Origin: an uncultured Sulfitobacter sp.
GTDB lineage: Bacteria > Pseudomonadota > Alphaproteobacteria > Rhodobacterales > Rhodobacteraceae
DNA length: 57,840 bases
Direction: 5' to 3'
NCBI GenBank assembly: GCA_938003685.1
Contig: CALKXT010000157.1
Coordinates: 1-57,840 of the forward strand
Shown in pieces: positions 46,002 through 55,027 of the stretch (positions within the stretch are counted from its first letter, which is position 1; every line of letters starts with the position of its first letter). The translations under genes and the position numbers were made by a program. Below the pieces are notes generated by a model, which saw only the letters and a program-made list of their open reading frames with translations, was not told the origin of the DNA and searched no databases.

Positions 46002-46032
46002 GGCCCGCCCCAAAATCGGGCGGGCCTTTTTT
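46002..46032 (+). terminator. Intrinsic terminator/attenuator between choX and choW
   Basis: GGCCCGCCC-CAAAATC-GGGCGGGCC followed by TTTTTT is a textbook intrinsic terminator, 21 bp after the choX stop and 35 bp before choW. Partial read-through would give more ChoX than ChoW/ChoV. Confidence 0.92.
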
Positions 46033-46066
46033 ATACGAATCGTTTGCACCATCTTGAGGGACCAAC

Positions 46067-46900
46067 ATGAACTGGCTCACTGAAAACAAAATTCCGATTG
46101 CCGACGTGGCCGAAGTCGCCTTGGATTGGCTGCAAATAAATGGCGAATGGTTCTTTGACGGTATGGCCTTGGCGATGGAATGGCTGATTGAAGCGATCCT
46201 CTGGGTGCTGCAAACACCCCATCCGCTGATCATCATCGCGGTGTTCGCGGGCCTGACATGGGTGATCCAGCGCAATTGGAAAACGGTTGCATTTGTGGTG
46301 GTTGGGTTCCTGTTCATCATCAATCAAGACTACTGGGAAGAAACCACAGAAAGCCTGACGCTGGTGTTGTCAGCCTGTGTGGTCTGCATGGGGGTAGGGG
46401 TGCCCATTGGCATCGCAGCGGCGCACCGTCCGCGCCTTTATCGATTTATGCGGCCTGTGTTGGACTTGATGCAGACGCTACCTACTTTCGTCTATCTCAT
46501 TCCCGCCATTGTGTTTTTTGGCATCGGTATGGTGCCCGGCCTGATCGCGACAGTGATCTTTGTGCTGCCCGCGCCGATCCGCCTGACGCAGCTTGGCATA
46601 TCCTCAACACCAAAATCCTTGCTGGAAGCGGCCCAAGCCTTTGGGGCCAAGCCAAGCCAAACCTTATGGAAAATCGAACTGCCTTATGCCTTGCCGCAAA
46701 TCATGACCGGGTTGAACCAAACAATCATGTTGTCGCTGTCGATGGTGGTGATTGCCGCCCTTGTTGGCGCGGACGGCTTAGGCGTGCCAGTGGTGCGCGC
46801 GTTGAACCAAGTAAATACGGGCCTCGGTTTTGAATCCGGCCTGATCATTGTTGTGGTCGCCATCATGCTCGACCGGATGCTACGGGTGGGTGACAAATGA
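46067..46900 (+). CDS. choW: Choline ABC transporter permease ChoW
   Basis: 277 residues with six or seven membrane helices of the ProW/OpuAB class. The cytoplasmic coupling loop is EAAQAFGAKPSQTLWKIELP, near residues 186-205, and VPIGIAAAHRPRLYRFMRPVLDLMQTLP precedes it. It overlaps choV by 4 bp. GAGGGA lies before the ATG. Confidence 0.9.
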   Translation: MNWLTENKIPIADVAEVALDWLQINGEWFFDGMALAMEWLIEAILWVLQTPHPLIIIAVFAGLTWVIQRNWKTVAFVVVGFLFIINQDYWEETTESLTLVLSACVVCMGVGVPIGIAAAHRPRLYRFMRPVLDLMQTLPTFVYLIPAIVFFGIGMVPGLIATVIFVLPAPIRLTQLGISSTPKSLLEAAQAFGAKPSQTLWKIELPYALPQIMTGLNQTIMLSLSMVVIAALVGADGLGVPVVRALNQVNTGLGFESGLIIVVVAIMLDRMLRVGDK

Positions 46901-47919
46901 AAACGGCTGTAGAATTCGACAACGTATCAATCGTTTTTGGCGACAAGCCGGACAAGGCATTGCCGTTGATGGATGCGGGCCAAGACAGGTCAGAGATAGA
47001 AGCCGCGACAGGACAAGTCTTGGGCGTGCACAATTGTTCGCTCAGTGTGGCAGAAGGTGAAATCCTTGTGTTGATGGGGCTTTCAGGTTCGGGAAAATCT
47101 ACATTACTGCGCGCGGTGAACGGGTTGAACCCGGTGGTGCGCGGCCATGTGACTGTGCATGACGGCGATTGGTCCGCCAACGTACAGGGCTGTAACGCCA
47201 GTGACTTGCGCAAAGTGCGCCGTGAATGTGTGTCGATGGTGTTTCAACAATTTGGCCTACTGCCGTGGCGCAGCGTTCGCGATAATGTAGCACTGGCGCT
47301 GGAACTCTCTGACGTCCCTAAAAAGGAACGCTATGAACGCGCGGAAAAGCAACTTGCCCTCGTAGGGTTGGCCGATTGGGCAGACCGCAAAGTGGGTGAA
47401 TTGTCTGGTGGGATGCAACAACGTGTGGGGCTTGCACGTGCGTTTGTAACCGAAGCACCAATCTTGTTAATGGATGAACCCTTTAGCGCGCTTGACCCGC
47501 TGATCCGTACACGTTTGCAAGACGAATTGCTCGATCTGCAACGTGACCTCAAACGCACAATCATCTTTGTCAGTCACGATCTGGATGAGGCGTTTAAACT
47601 GGGTGGGCGCATCGCGATCATGGAAGGTGGGCGGATCGTGCAAATCGGCACGCCGCGTGAGATATTTTCAAATCCAGCGTCTGACTACGTTGCCGATTTT
47701 GTCGCCAACATGAACCCGTTGGGGGTGCTGACTGCGCGCGATGTGATGGGCCCCGCCAGTGGGACAGCAGGCACCAGCGTCAGTGCGGAAACGCCGGTTG
47801 CTGAATTGATTGAACAACTCAACGGGGAGGGTGCCCGTCTGGACGTAACAGAGGGCGGAAAGCGCATCGGCGTCGTCACGGCCCCTAGTATTGTCGAGCG
47901 GTTAAAAACCGAAGCTTAA
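46897..47919 (+). CDS. choV: Choline ABC transporter ATP-binding protein ChoV
   Basis: 340 residues. The ABC domain is intact (GLSGSGKST, FQQFGLLPWRSVRDNV, LSGGMQQR, ILLMDEPFSALD). Residues about 25-45 hold an insertion before the ATPase core usual for choline/betaine importers, and the C-terminal 80 residues form a degenerate CBS-like tail that may sense ionic strength in related OpuAA. It drives ChoW. Confidence 0.9.
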   Translation: MKTAVEFDNVSIVFGDKPDKALPLMDAGQDRSEIEAATGQVLGVHNCSLSVAEGEILVLMGLSGSGKSTLLRAVNGLNPVVRGHVTVHDGDWSANVQGCNASDLRKVRRECVSMVFQQFGLLPWRSVRDNVALALELSDVPKKERYERAEKQLALVGLADWADRKVGELSGGMQQRVGLARAFVTEAPILLMDEPFSALDPLIRTRLQDELLDLQRDLKRTIIFVSHDLDEAFKLGGRIAIMEGGRIVQIGTPREIFSNPASDYVADFVANMNPLGVLTARDVMGPASGTAGTSVSAETPVAELIEQLNGEGARLDVTEGGKRIGVVTAPSIVERLKTEA

Positions 47920-48287
47920 GATACGGCCACAACTATGTCTGCGGGCGATATCGTAGGACCAAAACACTTAATCAGTCATCACCGTGATGACCATAAGGAT
48001 CAAAAATATAGAGGGTATTCTAGGGGTCACGCGGACCAAAGGCGTGTTCTAGATCGCCCATGTCAAAGTGGTCGGGCAATCGCCTATCCACTGCAATGAC
48101 ATAAAGAGAACTCCAATTAAAACTGGTTTTGAGTTTGCCATTACAACACCAGCGTGTTGCGGCGACAGCAACAGGGCAGGGCGTATGTGTGTCTCCAATC
48201 CCATCTGGATGATTCCTAAAGTGTTAGGGGCAACACAAACAAACTGAATTTCGCGCCACAGCACCGTTCGTTGAAGAACACCTTGGT
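47920..48287. other. Intergenic region with a palindrome and a start-less reading frame
   Basis: This 368-bp gap lies between the ends of choV and the histidine kinase. GTCATCAC-C-GTGATGAC (47975-47991) is a perfect palindrome with a one-base centre, possibly a terminator stem without T run. On the minus strand a frame open from 48223 to the stop at 48020-48022 encodes 67 protein-like codons ending MGDLEHAFGPRDP but has no usable start codon and is preceded by TAA. It may be a gene remnant or chance. I see no RNA gene. Confidence 0.45.
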
Positions 48288-50789
48288 TTAAAACGCATTT
48301 TCTAGCTTTTCACGCGTCACCGGTTTTTCAATAAATTTAGTTTCCGGCGGAACGGTGGCCTTACTTGAAGACTTGCCTGACATAATGATTGTTTTTGTGC
48401 CCGGTGAAGAGTGCATAACCGCATCAACAATTCTTAACCCGTCAATCTCTCCTCCAAGATCAAAGTCACTCAGAAGGAGATCAAATTTCTTTTCACGCAG
48501 GGACGAAAGTGCAGCATGTCCTGTCGCGCGCGACGTCACCTCAAATCCCAGGCTTTCCAGAAGTTTCGTCACGGATGCGCGGGTTTTGGGGTCATCTTCA
48601 ACCAGTAGAGATGTCTTGGCGGTTCCCACATTTTTGGAAACACTGTCTGGTACGGTCAGTGGTAGTAATACCTCGATCTGGGTGCCTCCACCGATTGCAC
48701 TTTCGATGTCCAGATTTCCGCCCGTTTGGCGGATAAAGCCATAGACAATTGATAAACCAAGCCCGGTGCCACCTTGATTGCTGCGCGTTGTAAAAAACGG
48801 TTCAATGGCGCGGGACAGGACGTCTTCGGGCATACCTACGCCGTCATCTTGAATGAGAATACGTGCCTGCATGGGTTCACTACGTTCTAAGCGAACTTTT
48901 ATCACACCCGCATCTTCAATTGCATGGTTAGCGTTCAAAAGAAGATTGAAGAGTGCCGATTCCAACTGTCCGGGATCAACCAGAACATGCAGAGGGAAGG
49001 GGGCCAGTGAGATGTCCAATGTCACATTGGGTTTTAGGCTGATTTCAACGAGGTCGGTCATGCCTTCAACCAAGGTGTTGAGGTCAACCAACTCTGGCAC
49101 CAAACTTTGTTTTCGAGCAAAGGCCAAAAGCCGGTCGGTTAACGAAGTTCCAAAGTCGATGGCATTCCCAATTGCCTCCAAACTTCCACTTTTGTCTCCG
49201 TCTTGTTGAACTTCAAGAAGATGCGCGTGCGTGCGAATAGAGGACAAAATATTGGCAAAATCATGGGCGGTATCACCGGCCACTTTGCCTAGTGTTTCGA
49301 TCCGATCAATCTGCTGGAGGCGGTCAGACATTTTTCGACGCTCTGTAACATCCGCCAACAGCCAAACCCTACCATCGTCAGGTAACTTACTTGCGCGAAT
49401 TTCCAACACTTGCCCTTCTTGCGATACAATCTCGCAAAATCCGCGGTGATCCAGCTCAAGATTGTTACGCTGTACAGACTTAGAAAACCTGCTTTCATAC
49501 AGCCAACTAACAAAGATAGTGACCTGGTGTGGGCTGCTTTCTAGGCGCAATATTTTTAGAAATGCGGGGTTGCGCGCTGTGATCCGCCCCGACGAATCCG
49601 TAATCGCAATGCCGTCCGAAATATTCGTGAATACCTTTTCAAAAAGGGCGTTGCGTTGATCAAGTTGACGGTTGGAACGGTCCAGTCGCAGGGCGTTTGC
49701 GCGAAAGCTGCGAAAAGATCGAAATAGATCGCCAATTTCATCCTTCCCCCCCAACCTGCGCGGCAAGGCACTGGCACGATCGCCATTTGCTAAACGCACC
49801 ATAGCACCTGACACCCGCGAGATGTTGAATGTAACATAGCGAGATACATAGATTGCAGCGGTTAAAGCCAAAACGAGGCTGATCGCGCTGATCGCCGTAA
49901 CGGTTATCCGGGTTAATCGGATTGTACCTGATGATGCGACACGTTCCCGCGCTAAAAACGTGTTCGCCTGCTCCGCAAAATTGCTTGCAACATCGTTGAT
50001 CCGGTTTGCATCATGTCGAATGCGGAACAAAGCATTTTGAGCGTCTAAATTGCTAGAAAGTTCATGTCGACGAAGTTCAAAGACCCCGCCATTGCCCCAA
50101 ACGCTTTCTTCGAGATCCCGCAGAAATGTCGTTTGTTTTAGCGTCAGAGGCTTTGTTGAAATTGCTTGTTTTTGGCGCAGATAGTGACGCTGTTCTTCGC
50201 CCACGCCAATCAGGTTCCCCGCGTAAGCAGCATTCAACGCATCCGCATTCATACTTTGAAGGGACCACCAAATAAGCCGCGTTGCGTCGTCAGATTCTGT
50301 TGAAATAAGTGCAGTTGAGGCTGTATTGCGCAGCGTACCAAGGGCCGCAGTCTGGGCACGAATTTCTGCTTGTAACCCATCCAGAAGACTAGAGGCGGTG
50401 ACTAAATCCGTAACGGCCGATGCCATACTATCCAAAATTGCAATGACGGAAGGTTGTTCGCCATGCGCCTCACCGAATTGAATTTGAGGCCAATCAGCGC
50501 GCACGCGATCTAGCACGATAAGCAGTTTTGCACCTTCTTGTTCAATCAAAAAGTTTGACCGTTGATTCAACAGATATGGGGCGGTTGTCGCCAATTCAGC
50601 GGAGCGTTTGGAAAGGTCTAAAGCTTGGGCAACTTGACTTAACGTGTCGTGATGCAAAATTTGGAGGCGGGTATCAACACGTTGCAATGCGAACCACGTC
50701 ACGGCGCTGGCAGAAAGAACCGCCAGTGACAAAAGAGTTAACGCCGCCCACAATCTACTTCGAACGGTGCGTAAATTGAGAACACTCAT
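48288..50789 (-). CDS. Hybrid sensor histidine kinase
   Basis: 833 residues. A first membrane helix (residues about 12-34), a helical periplasmic sensor of about 250 residues like TorS-type domains, a second helix near 290-312, HAMP, a PAS domain (about 375-480), a HisKA box with the phospho-acceptor His in GDTAHDFANILSS, and an ATP-binding domain (LLLNANHAIEDAG, DDGVGMP, GGTGLGLSIVYGF). A C-terminal receiver domain with Asp in LLSDFDLGG follows from about 725 and ends abruptly at KLENAF. It overlaps the response regulator gene by 4 bp. It probably senses a ligand of the divergent Afu-like transporter. Confidence 0.88.
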   Translation of the reverse strand: MSVLNLRTVRSRLWAALTLLSLAVLSASAVTWFALQRVDTRLQILHHDTLSQVAQALDLSKRSAELATTAPYLLNQRSNFLIEQEGAKLLIVLDRVRADWPQIQFGEAHGEQPSVIAILDSMASAVTDLVTASSLLDGLQAEIRAQTAALGTLRNTASTALISTESDDATRLIWWSLQSMNADALNAAYAGNLIGVGEEQRHYLRQKQAISTKPLTLKQTTFLRDLEESVWGNGGVFELRRHELSSNLDAQNALFRIRHDANRINDVASNFAEQANTFLARERVASSGTIRLTRITVTAISAISLVLALTAAIYVSRYVTFNISRVSGAMVRLANGDRASALPRRLGGKDEIGDLFRSFRSFRANALRLDRSNRQLDQRNALFEKVFTNISDGIAITDSSGRITARNPAFLKILRLESSPHQVTIFVSWLYESRFSKSVQRNNLELDHRGFCEIVSQEGQVLEIRASKLPDDGRVWLLADVTERRKMSDRLQQIDRIETLGKVAGDTAHDFANILSSIRTHAHLLEVQQDGDKSGSLEAIGNAIDFGTSLTDRLLAFARKQSLVPELVDLNTLVEGMTDLVEISLKPNVTLDISLAPFPLHVLVDPGQLESALFNLLLNANHAIEDAGVIKVRLERSEPMQARILIQDDGVGMPEDVLSRAIEPFFTTRSNQGGTGLGLSIVYGFIRQTGGNLDIESAIGGGTQIEVLLPLTVPDSVSKNVGTAKTSLLVEDDPKTRASVTKLLESLGFEVTSRATGHAALSSLREKKFDLLLSDFDLGGEIDGLRIVDAVMHSSPGTKTIIMSGKSSSKATVPPETKFIEKPVTREKLENAF

Positions 50790-51514
50790 CCGCTGATGTT
50801 TTCTGGGCCAGTGACAAAAATATAGCCCTGTCCGCGACGGGTTTGAAGGTGCACAGGTTTTGACGGGTTTTCTTCAACCTTGCGCCGAAGTCGCAGTATC
50901 AAAACATCAATTGTACGGTCCATATAGCGCGTGAGGTCGCTCCCAATTTCAGCAAGGAGTTCGACGCGGGGAATGATTTCATTTGGGCGTTTTAGAAAGA
51001 AATCAAGCAGTCGAAATTCCGCATTGGTCAACGGTATTTCGCGCCCATCCTGCGCACTTAAAATCTTTGTTGTTCGATCCAAAATAAGCCTGCCCAGCGT
51101 AGAGTGTGCGTCGCTTAAAACAGAATTAGGCAAACCCGGCGCGCCCTTTCCATAGCGGCGCAATACCGCTCTGATACGCGCAACAAGTTCGCGCGGATTG
51201 AAGGGTTTGAGCATGTAATCATCCGCGCCAATTTCAAGGCCGACGATCTTGTCTGTCTCGTCGCCACGACCCGTCAACATCACAATTGGCAAATCGCCGT
51301 TGCGTCGGATATCCATCGCCAGTTCCAACCCGCTTTCGCCCCGAAGCTGGAGGTCAATAATGACCAGATCAAGGTCAACTTGTTTTCGCATTTCGCCAAA
51401 ATCAGCGCTGCTTTCCATTGGGATGGGTTCAAATTGGTTTTCTGACAATAACGCCACCAAAGCGTCACGCATCACTGCCTCGTCATCCACAATACCAATT
51501 TTTGGTCGTGTCAT
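50786..51514 (-). CDS. OmpR family response regulator
   Basis: 242 residues from ATG 51512-51514 (MTRPKIGIVDDEAVMRDALV); an upstream start at 51586 adds 24 residues with no receiver character. The receiver has the acidic pair in VDDE, phospho-acceptor Asp in LVIIDLQLRG and Lys in MLKPFNP. The winged helix reads LTNAEFRLLDFFLKRPNE and YMDRTIDVLILRLRRKVEEN. It is first in the operon with the kinase and divergent from afuA, with direct repeats between that could be its binding site. Confidence 0.9.
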   Translation of the reverse strand: MTRPKIGIVDDEAVMRDALVALLSENQFEPIPMESSADFGEMRKQVDLDLVIIDLQLRGESGLELAMDIRRNGDLPIVMLTGRGDETDKIVGLEIGADDYMLKPFNPRELVARIRAVLRRYGKGAPGLPNSVLSDAHSTLGRLILDRTTKILSAQDGREIPLTNAEFRLLDFFLKRPNEIIPRVELLAEIGSDLTRYMDRTIDVLILRLRRKVEENPSKPVHLQTRRGQGYIFVTGPENISG

Positions 51515-51607
51515 TTCTAGGACCCCGTTGATTTGAAGACACGCTACCTTCTTACGGTCATTCAGTCTCAGCCTTTTTTGTTTCAATTATTACAGCGCAT
51601 GTCAGCT

Positions 51608-51653
51608 TTGTAATATTGTTAACCTGAAAGCTCTGTCATTGTAGCATTGTTAA
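51608..51653. promoter_or_regulatory. Direct repeats, candidate response-regulator site
   Basis: TTGTAATATTGTTAA (51608-51622) and TTGTAGCATTGTTAA (51639-51653) match at 13 of 15 positions and start 31 bp apart, close to three helical turns. OmpR-family regulators bind such head-to-tail repeats. They lie 97 bp upstream of afuA and 94 bp upstream of the regulator. Confidence 0.55.
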
Positions 51654-51749
51654 TGCGTGCCCTGCGCACGTTCCTCCTTGGATGTAGTAGCCTAGGGATG
51701 TCGGCCAAGCCACGCTCTGAGCCGGTGCTAAAATTTCTGGGAGGAAGAC

Positions 51750-52769
51750 ATGAAGAAACTTGGATTGGTCTCATGGGCCGTACTGGGCATTGCAGGGGCC
51801 ACCGCCGCATCTGCTGATGAAATAAGCGTTGTGTGTAGTGCTGAGCAAGATTGGTGTGACCTCATGGTTGCAGCGTTTGAAGCTGAGAACCCTGACACAG
51901 ATGTGTTGATGGTGCGCAAATCCACAGGTGAAACGCTGGCGCAAATTCGCGCAGAGGCAGGCAACCCAAAGATTGACGTTTGGTGGGGTGGGACAGGCGA
52001 TCCTCATCTGATTGCCGCCGAAGAGGGGCTTACCCAAGCATCTGGCGTCGATACATCCGATCTTCTTGGCTGGGCGCAAAACATGTCGACCATTTCTGGC
52101 GGCAAGACTGTTGGGATTTATGCCGGCGCTTTGGCCATGGCATACAACTCCGAAATCTTGGCGGAAAAAGGCATCGCACCTCCTGCATGTTGGTCCGACC
52201 TAGAAGACCCACGTTTTGTTGGTGAAATTCAAGTCGCAAATCCAAACAGTTCAGGAACGGCCTATACTGAACTTGCGACATTTGTTCAGCTGTTTGGTGA
52301 AGACGAAGCCTATGTCAAATTGGCCGCAATCGGTCTGAATGTGAATTCCTACACCAAATCAGGTTCTGCGCCGTCAAAGGCAGCAGCGCGCGGCGAAACC
52401 GGGGTTTCAATCGGTTTCATGCACGACATGGTTAACCTTGCCTCGCAGGGTTTTCCACTTGTCGCGGTCGCACCGTGCGAAGGGACTGGATATGAAGTTG
52501 GCGCAGTGAGCATCATCGAAGGTGCGCGTAACTTTGAAGGTGCAAAAGCGTGGGTGGAATTTGCATTGCGTGCGGATATCCAATCACGTGCGCCGGAAAC
52601 AGGATCATTCCAAGTTCCGTCGAATTCCAACGCAGAAGTTGCGCCTGAATCACCGGATCTCGCGTCGATCAAATTGATTGATTATGACTTTGCCACATAT
52701 GGCTCTAGCGAAACACGCGCCCGATTGCTGGCGCGTTGGGATACCGATGTGAGCGATCCCGCACAATAA
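51750..52769 (+). CDS. AfuA-like ABC transporter periplasmic binding protein
   Basis: 339 residues with signal peptide MKKLGLVSWAVLGIAGATAASA; GGGAGGAAG precedes the start. The mature protein has SAEQDWCDLM, TGETLAQIRAEAGNPKIDVWWGG and SGTAYTELATFV, as in AfuA/FbpA-class proteins. AfuA was first called an iron protein but binds sugar phosphates in Actinobacillus. The tyrosines that bind iron in FbpA are not in the usual twin position near the C-terminus, which favours an organic ligand. The ligand is inferred, not seen. Confidence 0.8.
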   Translation: MKKLGLVSWAVLGIAGATAASADEISVVCSAEQDWCDLMVAAFEAENPDTDVLMVRKSTGETLAQIRAEAGNPKIDVWWGGTGDPHLIAAEEGLTQASGVDTSDLLGWAQNMSTISGGKTVGIYAGALAMAYNSEILAEKGIAPPACWSDLEDPRFVGEIQVANPNSSGTAYTELATFVQLFGEDEAYVKLAAIGLNVNSYTKSGSAPSKAAARGETGVSIGFMHDMVNLASQGFPLVAVAPCEGTGYEVGAVSIIEGARNFEGAKAWVEFALRADIQSRAPETGSFQVPSNSNAEVAPESPDLASIKLIDYDFATYGSSETRARLLARWDTDVSDPAQ

Positions 52770-52810
52770 CCTCCCTGTCGGCGTAACGATTGTATGTGAC
52801 GCTGACCCTT

Positions 52811-52836
52811 GGGTGCCCTTCATCTTGAGGGCACCC
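52811..52836 (+). terminator. Stem-loop between afuA-like and permease genes
   Basis: GGGTGCCCT-TCATCTTG-AGGGCACCC is a perfect 9-bp stem followed by a pyrimidine run (CCTCTCTTACTTC), 41 bp after the binding-protein stop. It probably acts as a partial terminator. Confidence 0.65.
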
Positions 52837-52861
52837 CCTCTCTTACTTCAATGGACTTGAT

Positions 52862-55027
52862 ATGAAACGAACGGTTCTGTTCTGGCTCGTCGCTGGGGTG
52901 ATCAGCTTTGTCTTGTTGCCATGGCATATGACCGACAAAGGGATTCTGTCATTTGAGTGGGTGACTGACGGTTTGCCATCAAGCGGCCTATGGCTTGTCG
53001 TCTCGGGTGGCCATTGGTGGCTTGCGCCAATGGGATTAGCTTTGATCGCAGGGCTTGGCGTACAGCATTTTGTACATCCGCCCGTACAACGCGCAAAGGT
53101 GAGCCTAGGCATCGCAGGTTTGGGGCTAGTGTGGGCCACAATTCAGGGCTTGGTCATCGTGCGTGCAGGCCCGCGTATTTTTGAAGGTGTTCTGACGGGG
53201 GAGGCCATCAATGCAGGTCAGCCCGGCATGGGGGCAGGCGCAGCCGTTTGCATTGCAGGGCTCTTATTTGCGCTGACGGTTTCAATGTCACAGACAGGAA
53301 AAGGTCGCGGTGATGCATTTGTGGTGAGCATCATCGGCCTGATCATCGCCCTTGTCGGGGTCTTTGTATTCTACCCTGTGATGCATATTCTTGTGCGCGC
53401 GTTTGAGGTCCAAGACGGCTATAGCCTGACGCGCTTTTTCCCTCGCTTTTTTAATAGTGATATCTGGGGGGTGGCGTGCCTTACCTCTGATCGATCTTGC
53501 GGCGTTGCGATGAATTCGCTCTTTCTGGCTGTACTGACGGGCCTTGGTACAACGCTCTTGGGTCTTTCATTCGCTCTGATATTTACCCGAACAGACTTTC
53601 GCGCCAAAAAGCTGTTGCGGGTTCTCACGGTCATTCCGATAATTACACCACCGTTCGTGATCGGCCTCGCGTTGATACTGTTGTTTGGTCGAAACGGGTC
53701 AGTGACGGAACTTGCTGCTGATTTATTTGGTACAGAAAAAACCCGGTGGTTATACGGCTTTTGGGGCGTGTATTTCGCACAATTGCTGTCGTTTACCCCG
53801 ATAGCGTTTTTGGTTCTGATTGGCGTCGTTCAAGGCGTTAGCCCCTCAATGGAAGAAGCATCCCAAACCCTAGACGCAGATCGCTGGCAGACGTTTCGCT
53901 ATGTTTCGCTGCCGCTCATGCGGCCCGGTCTGGCAAATGCATTCTTGCTTGGTTTTATCGAAAGCCTTGCTGATTTCGGGAACCCCTTGGTTCTGGGGGG
54001 GGGGTATTCGGTTCTGTCTACCGATATCTATTTTGCAATTGTCGGTGCGGTTGCAGATCCTGCAAAAGCGGCCATTCTCGCCATCGCGCTTTTGACACTC
54101 ACATTGTCAGCCTTCATTTTGCAGCGCATGTGGTTGGGTAAAAAATCTTACGCAACAATCACAGGCAAAGCTGACTCAGGCCAGAACGCGGCCCTCAGCA
54201 CGCTTGTGAAAACGCTTTGCTATGCCACAGCGTTGCCCTGGGCGGCACTGACCGCCTTGGTCTATTCGATGATTGTCTTTGGCAGTTTTGTTAAACTTTG
54301 GGGATACGATCACAGCTTTACATTGGCGCATTACATTCGTGCATTTGGCATCGACTTCTCTAGCGGTCGATTGACTGGGGTTGCATGGGATAGCTACTTT
54401 ACCACGCTAACGATCTCATCCATTGCGGCCCCGCTCACCGCAATTGTGGGCCTCTCAACAGCCTATCTGTTGGTGCGTCAAAAGTTCGTGGGAAAAGAGC
54501 TTTTTGAATTCTCGACCATGCTTAGCTTTGCAATTCCGGGCACTGTTATCGGGGTTAGCTATATCATGGCGTTCAACTTTCCGCCGATTGAACTGACAGG
54601 GACCAGCATCATCCTGATCATCGTCTTTGTGTTCCGCAATATGCCTGTCGGTGTGCGCGGCGGCATTGCGGCGATGTCACAGCTAGACAAAAGCCTTGAT
54701 GAGGCGTCGATCACATTGGGGGCCAACAGTTTTACCACTGTGCGCCGCGTAATTTTGCCGTTGATGGGACCAGCCATTTTAGCGGCCCTCACTTACAGTT
54801 TTGTGCGCGCCATCACATCTGTCAGCGCTGTCATCTTCTTGGTCAGCGCCAAGCATAACATGGCGACGTCCTTTATTGTTGGGCGTGTGGAAAACGGTGA
54901 GTTTGGCCTCGCCATTGCATATTCTGCCGTTCTCATTGTCACGATGTTGGCCGTGATCCTACTGCTTCAACTTCTTGTCGGATCGCGGCGTTTGCGCCGT
55001 ACCGACCGCGTCCAAACAGCGGCTTGA
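52862..55027 (+). CDS. AfuB-like fused ABC transporter permease
   Basis: 721 residues. Two permease domains are joined in one chain, each with its coupling loop (EEASQTLDADRWQTFRYVSL near 325 and DEASITLGANSFTTVRRVIL near 620). An N-terminal extension of about 150 residues has four extra membrane helices. The fused form is typical of AfuB/FbpB. The stop overlaps the ATPase start by 4 bp. Confidence 0.88.
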   Translation: MKRTVLFWLVAGVISFVLLPWHMTDKGILSFEWVTDGLPSSGLWLVVSGGHWWLAPMGLALIAGLGVQHFVHPPVQRAKVSLGIAGLGLVWATIQGLVIVRAGPRIFEGVLTGEAINAGQPGMGAGAAVCIAGLLFALTVSMSQTGKGRGDAFVVSIIGLIIALVGVFVFYPVMHILVRAFEVQDGYSLTRFFPRFFNSDIWGVACLTSDRSCGVAMNSLFLAVLTGLGTTLLGLSFALIFTRTDFRAKKLLRVLTVIPIITPPFVIGLALILLFGRNGSVTELAADLFGTEKTRWLYGFWGVYFAQLLSFTPIAFLVLIGVVQGVSPSMEEASQTLDADRWQTFRYVSLPLMRPGLANAFLLGFIESLADFGNPLVLGGGYSVLSTDIYFAIVGAVADPAKAAILAIALLTLTLSAFILQRMWLGKKSYATITGKADSGQNAALSTLVKTLCYATALPWAALTALVYSMIVFGSFVKLWGYDHSFTLAHYIRAFGIDFSSGRLTGVAWDSYFTTLTISSIAAPLTAIVGLSTAYLLVRQKFVGKELFEFSTMLSFAIPGTVIGVSYIMAFNFPPIELTGTSIILIIVFVFRNMPVGVRGGIAAMSQLDKSLDEASITLGANSFTTVRRVILPLMGPAILAALTYSFVRAITSVSAVIFLVSAKHNMATSFIVGRVENGEFGLAIAYSAVLIVTMLAVILLLQLLVGSRRLRRTDRVQTAA

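Noticed and set aside
45118-46323. 401-codon open frame on the minus strand opposite choX
   Set aside because: It is antisense to a well-recognised gene and crosses the choX-choW terminator; the translation has no family character. It is a by-product of codon bias on the coding strand.
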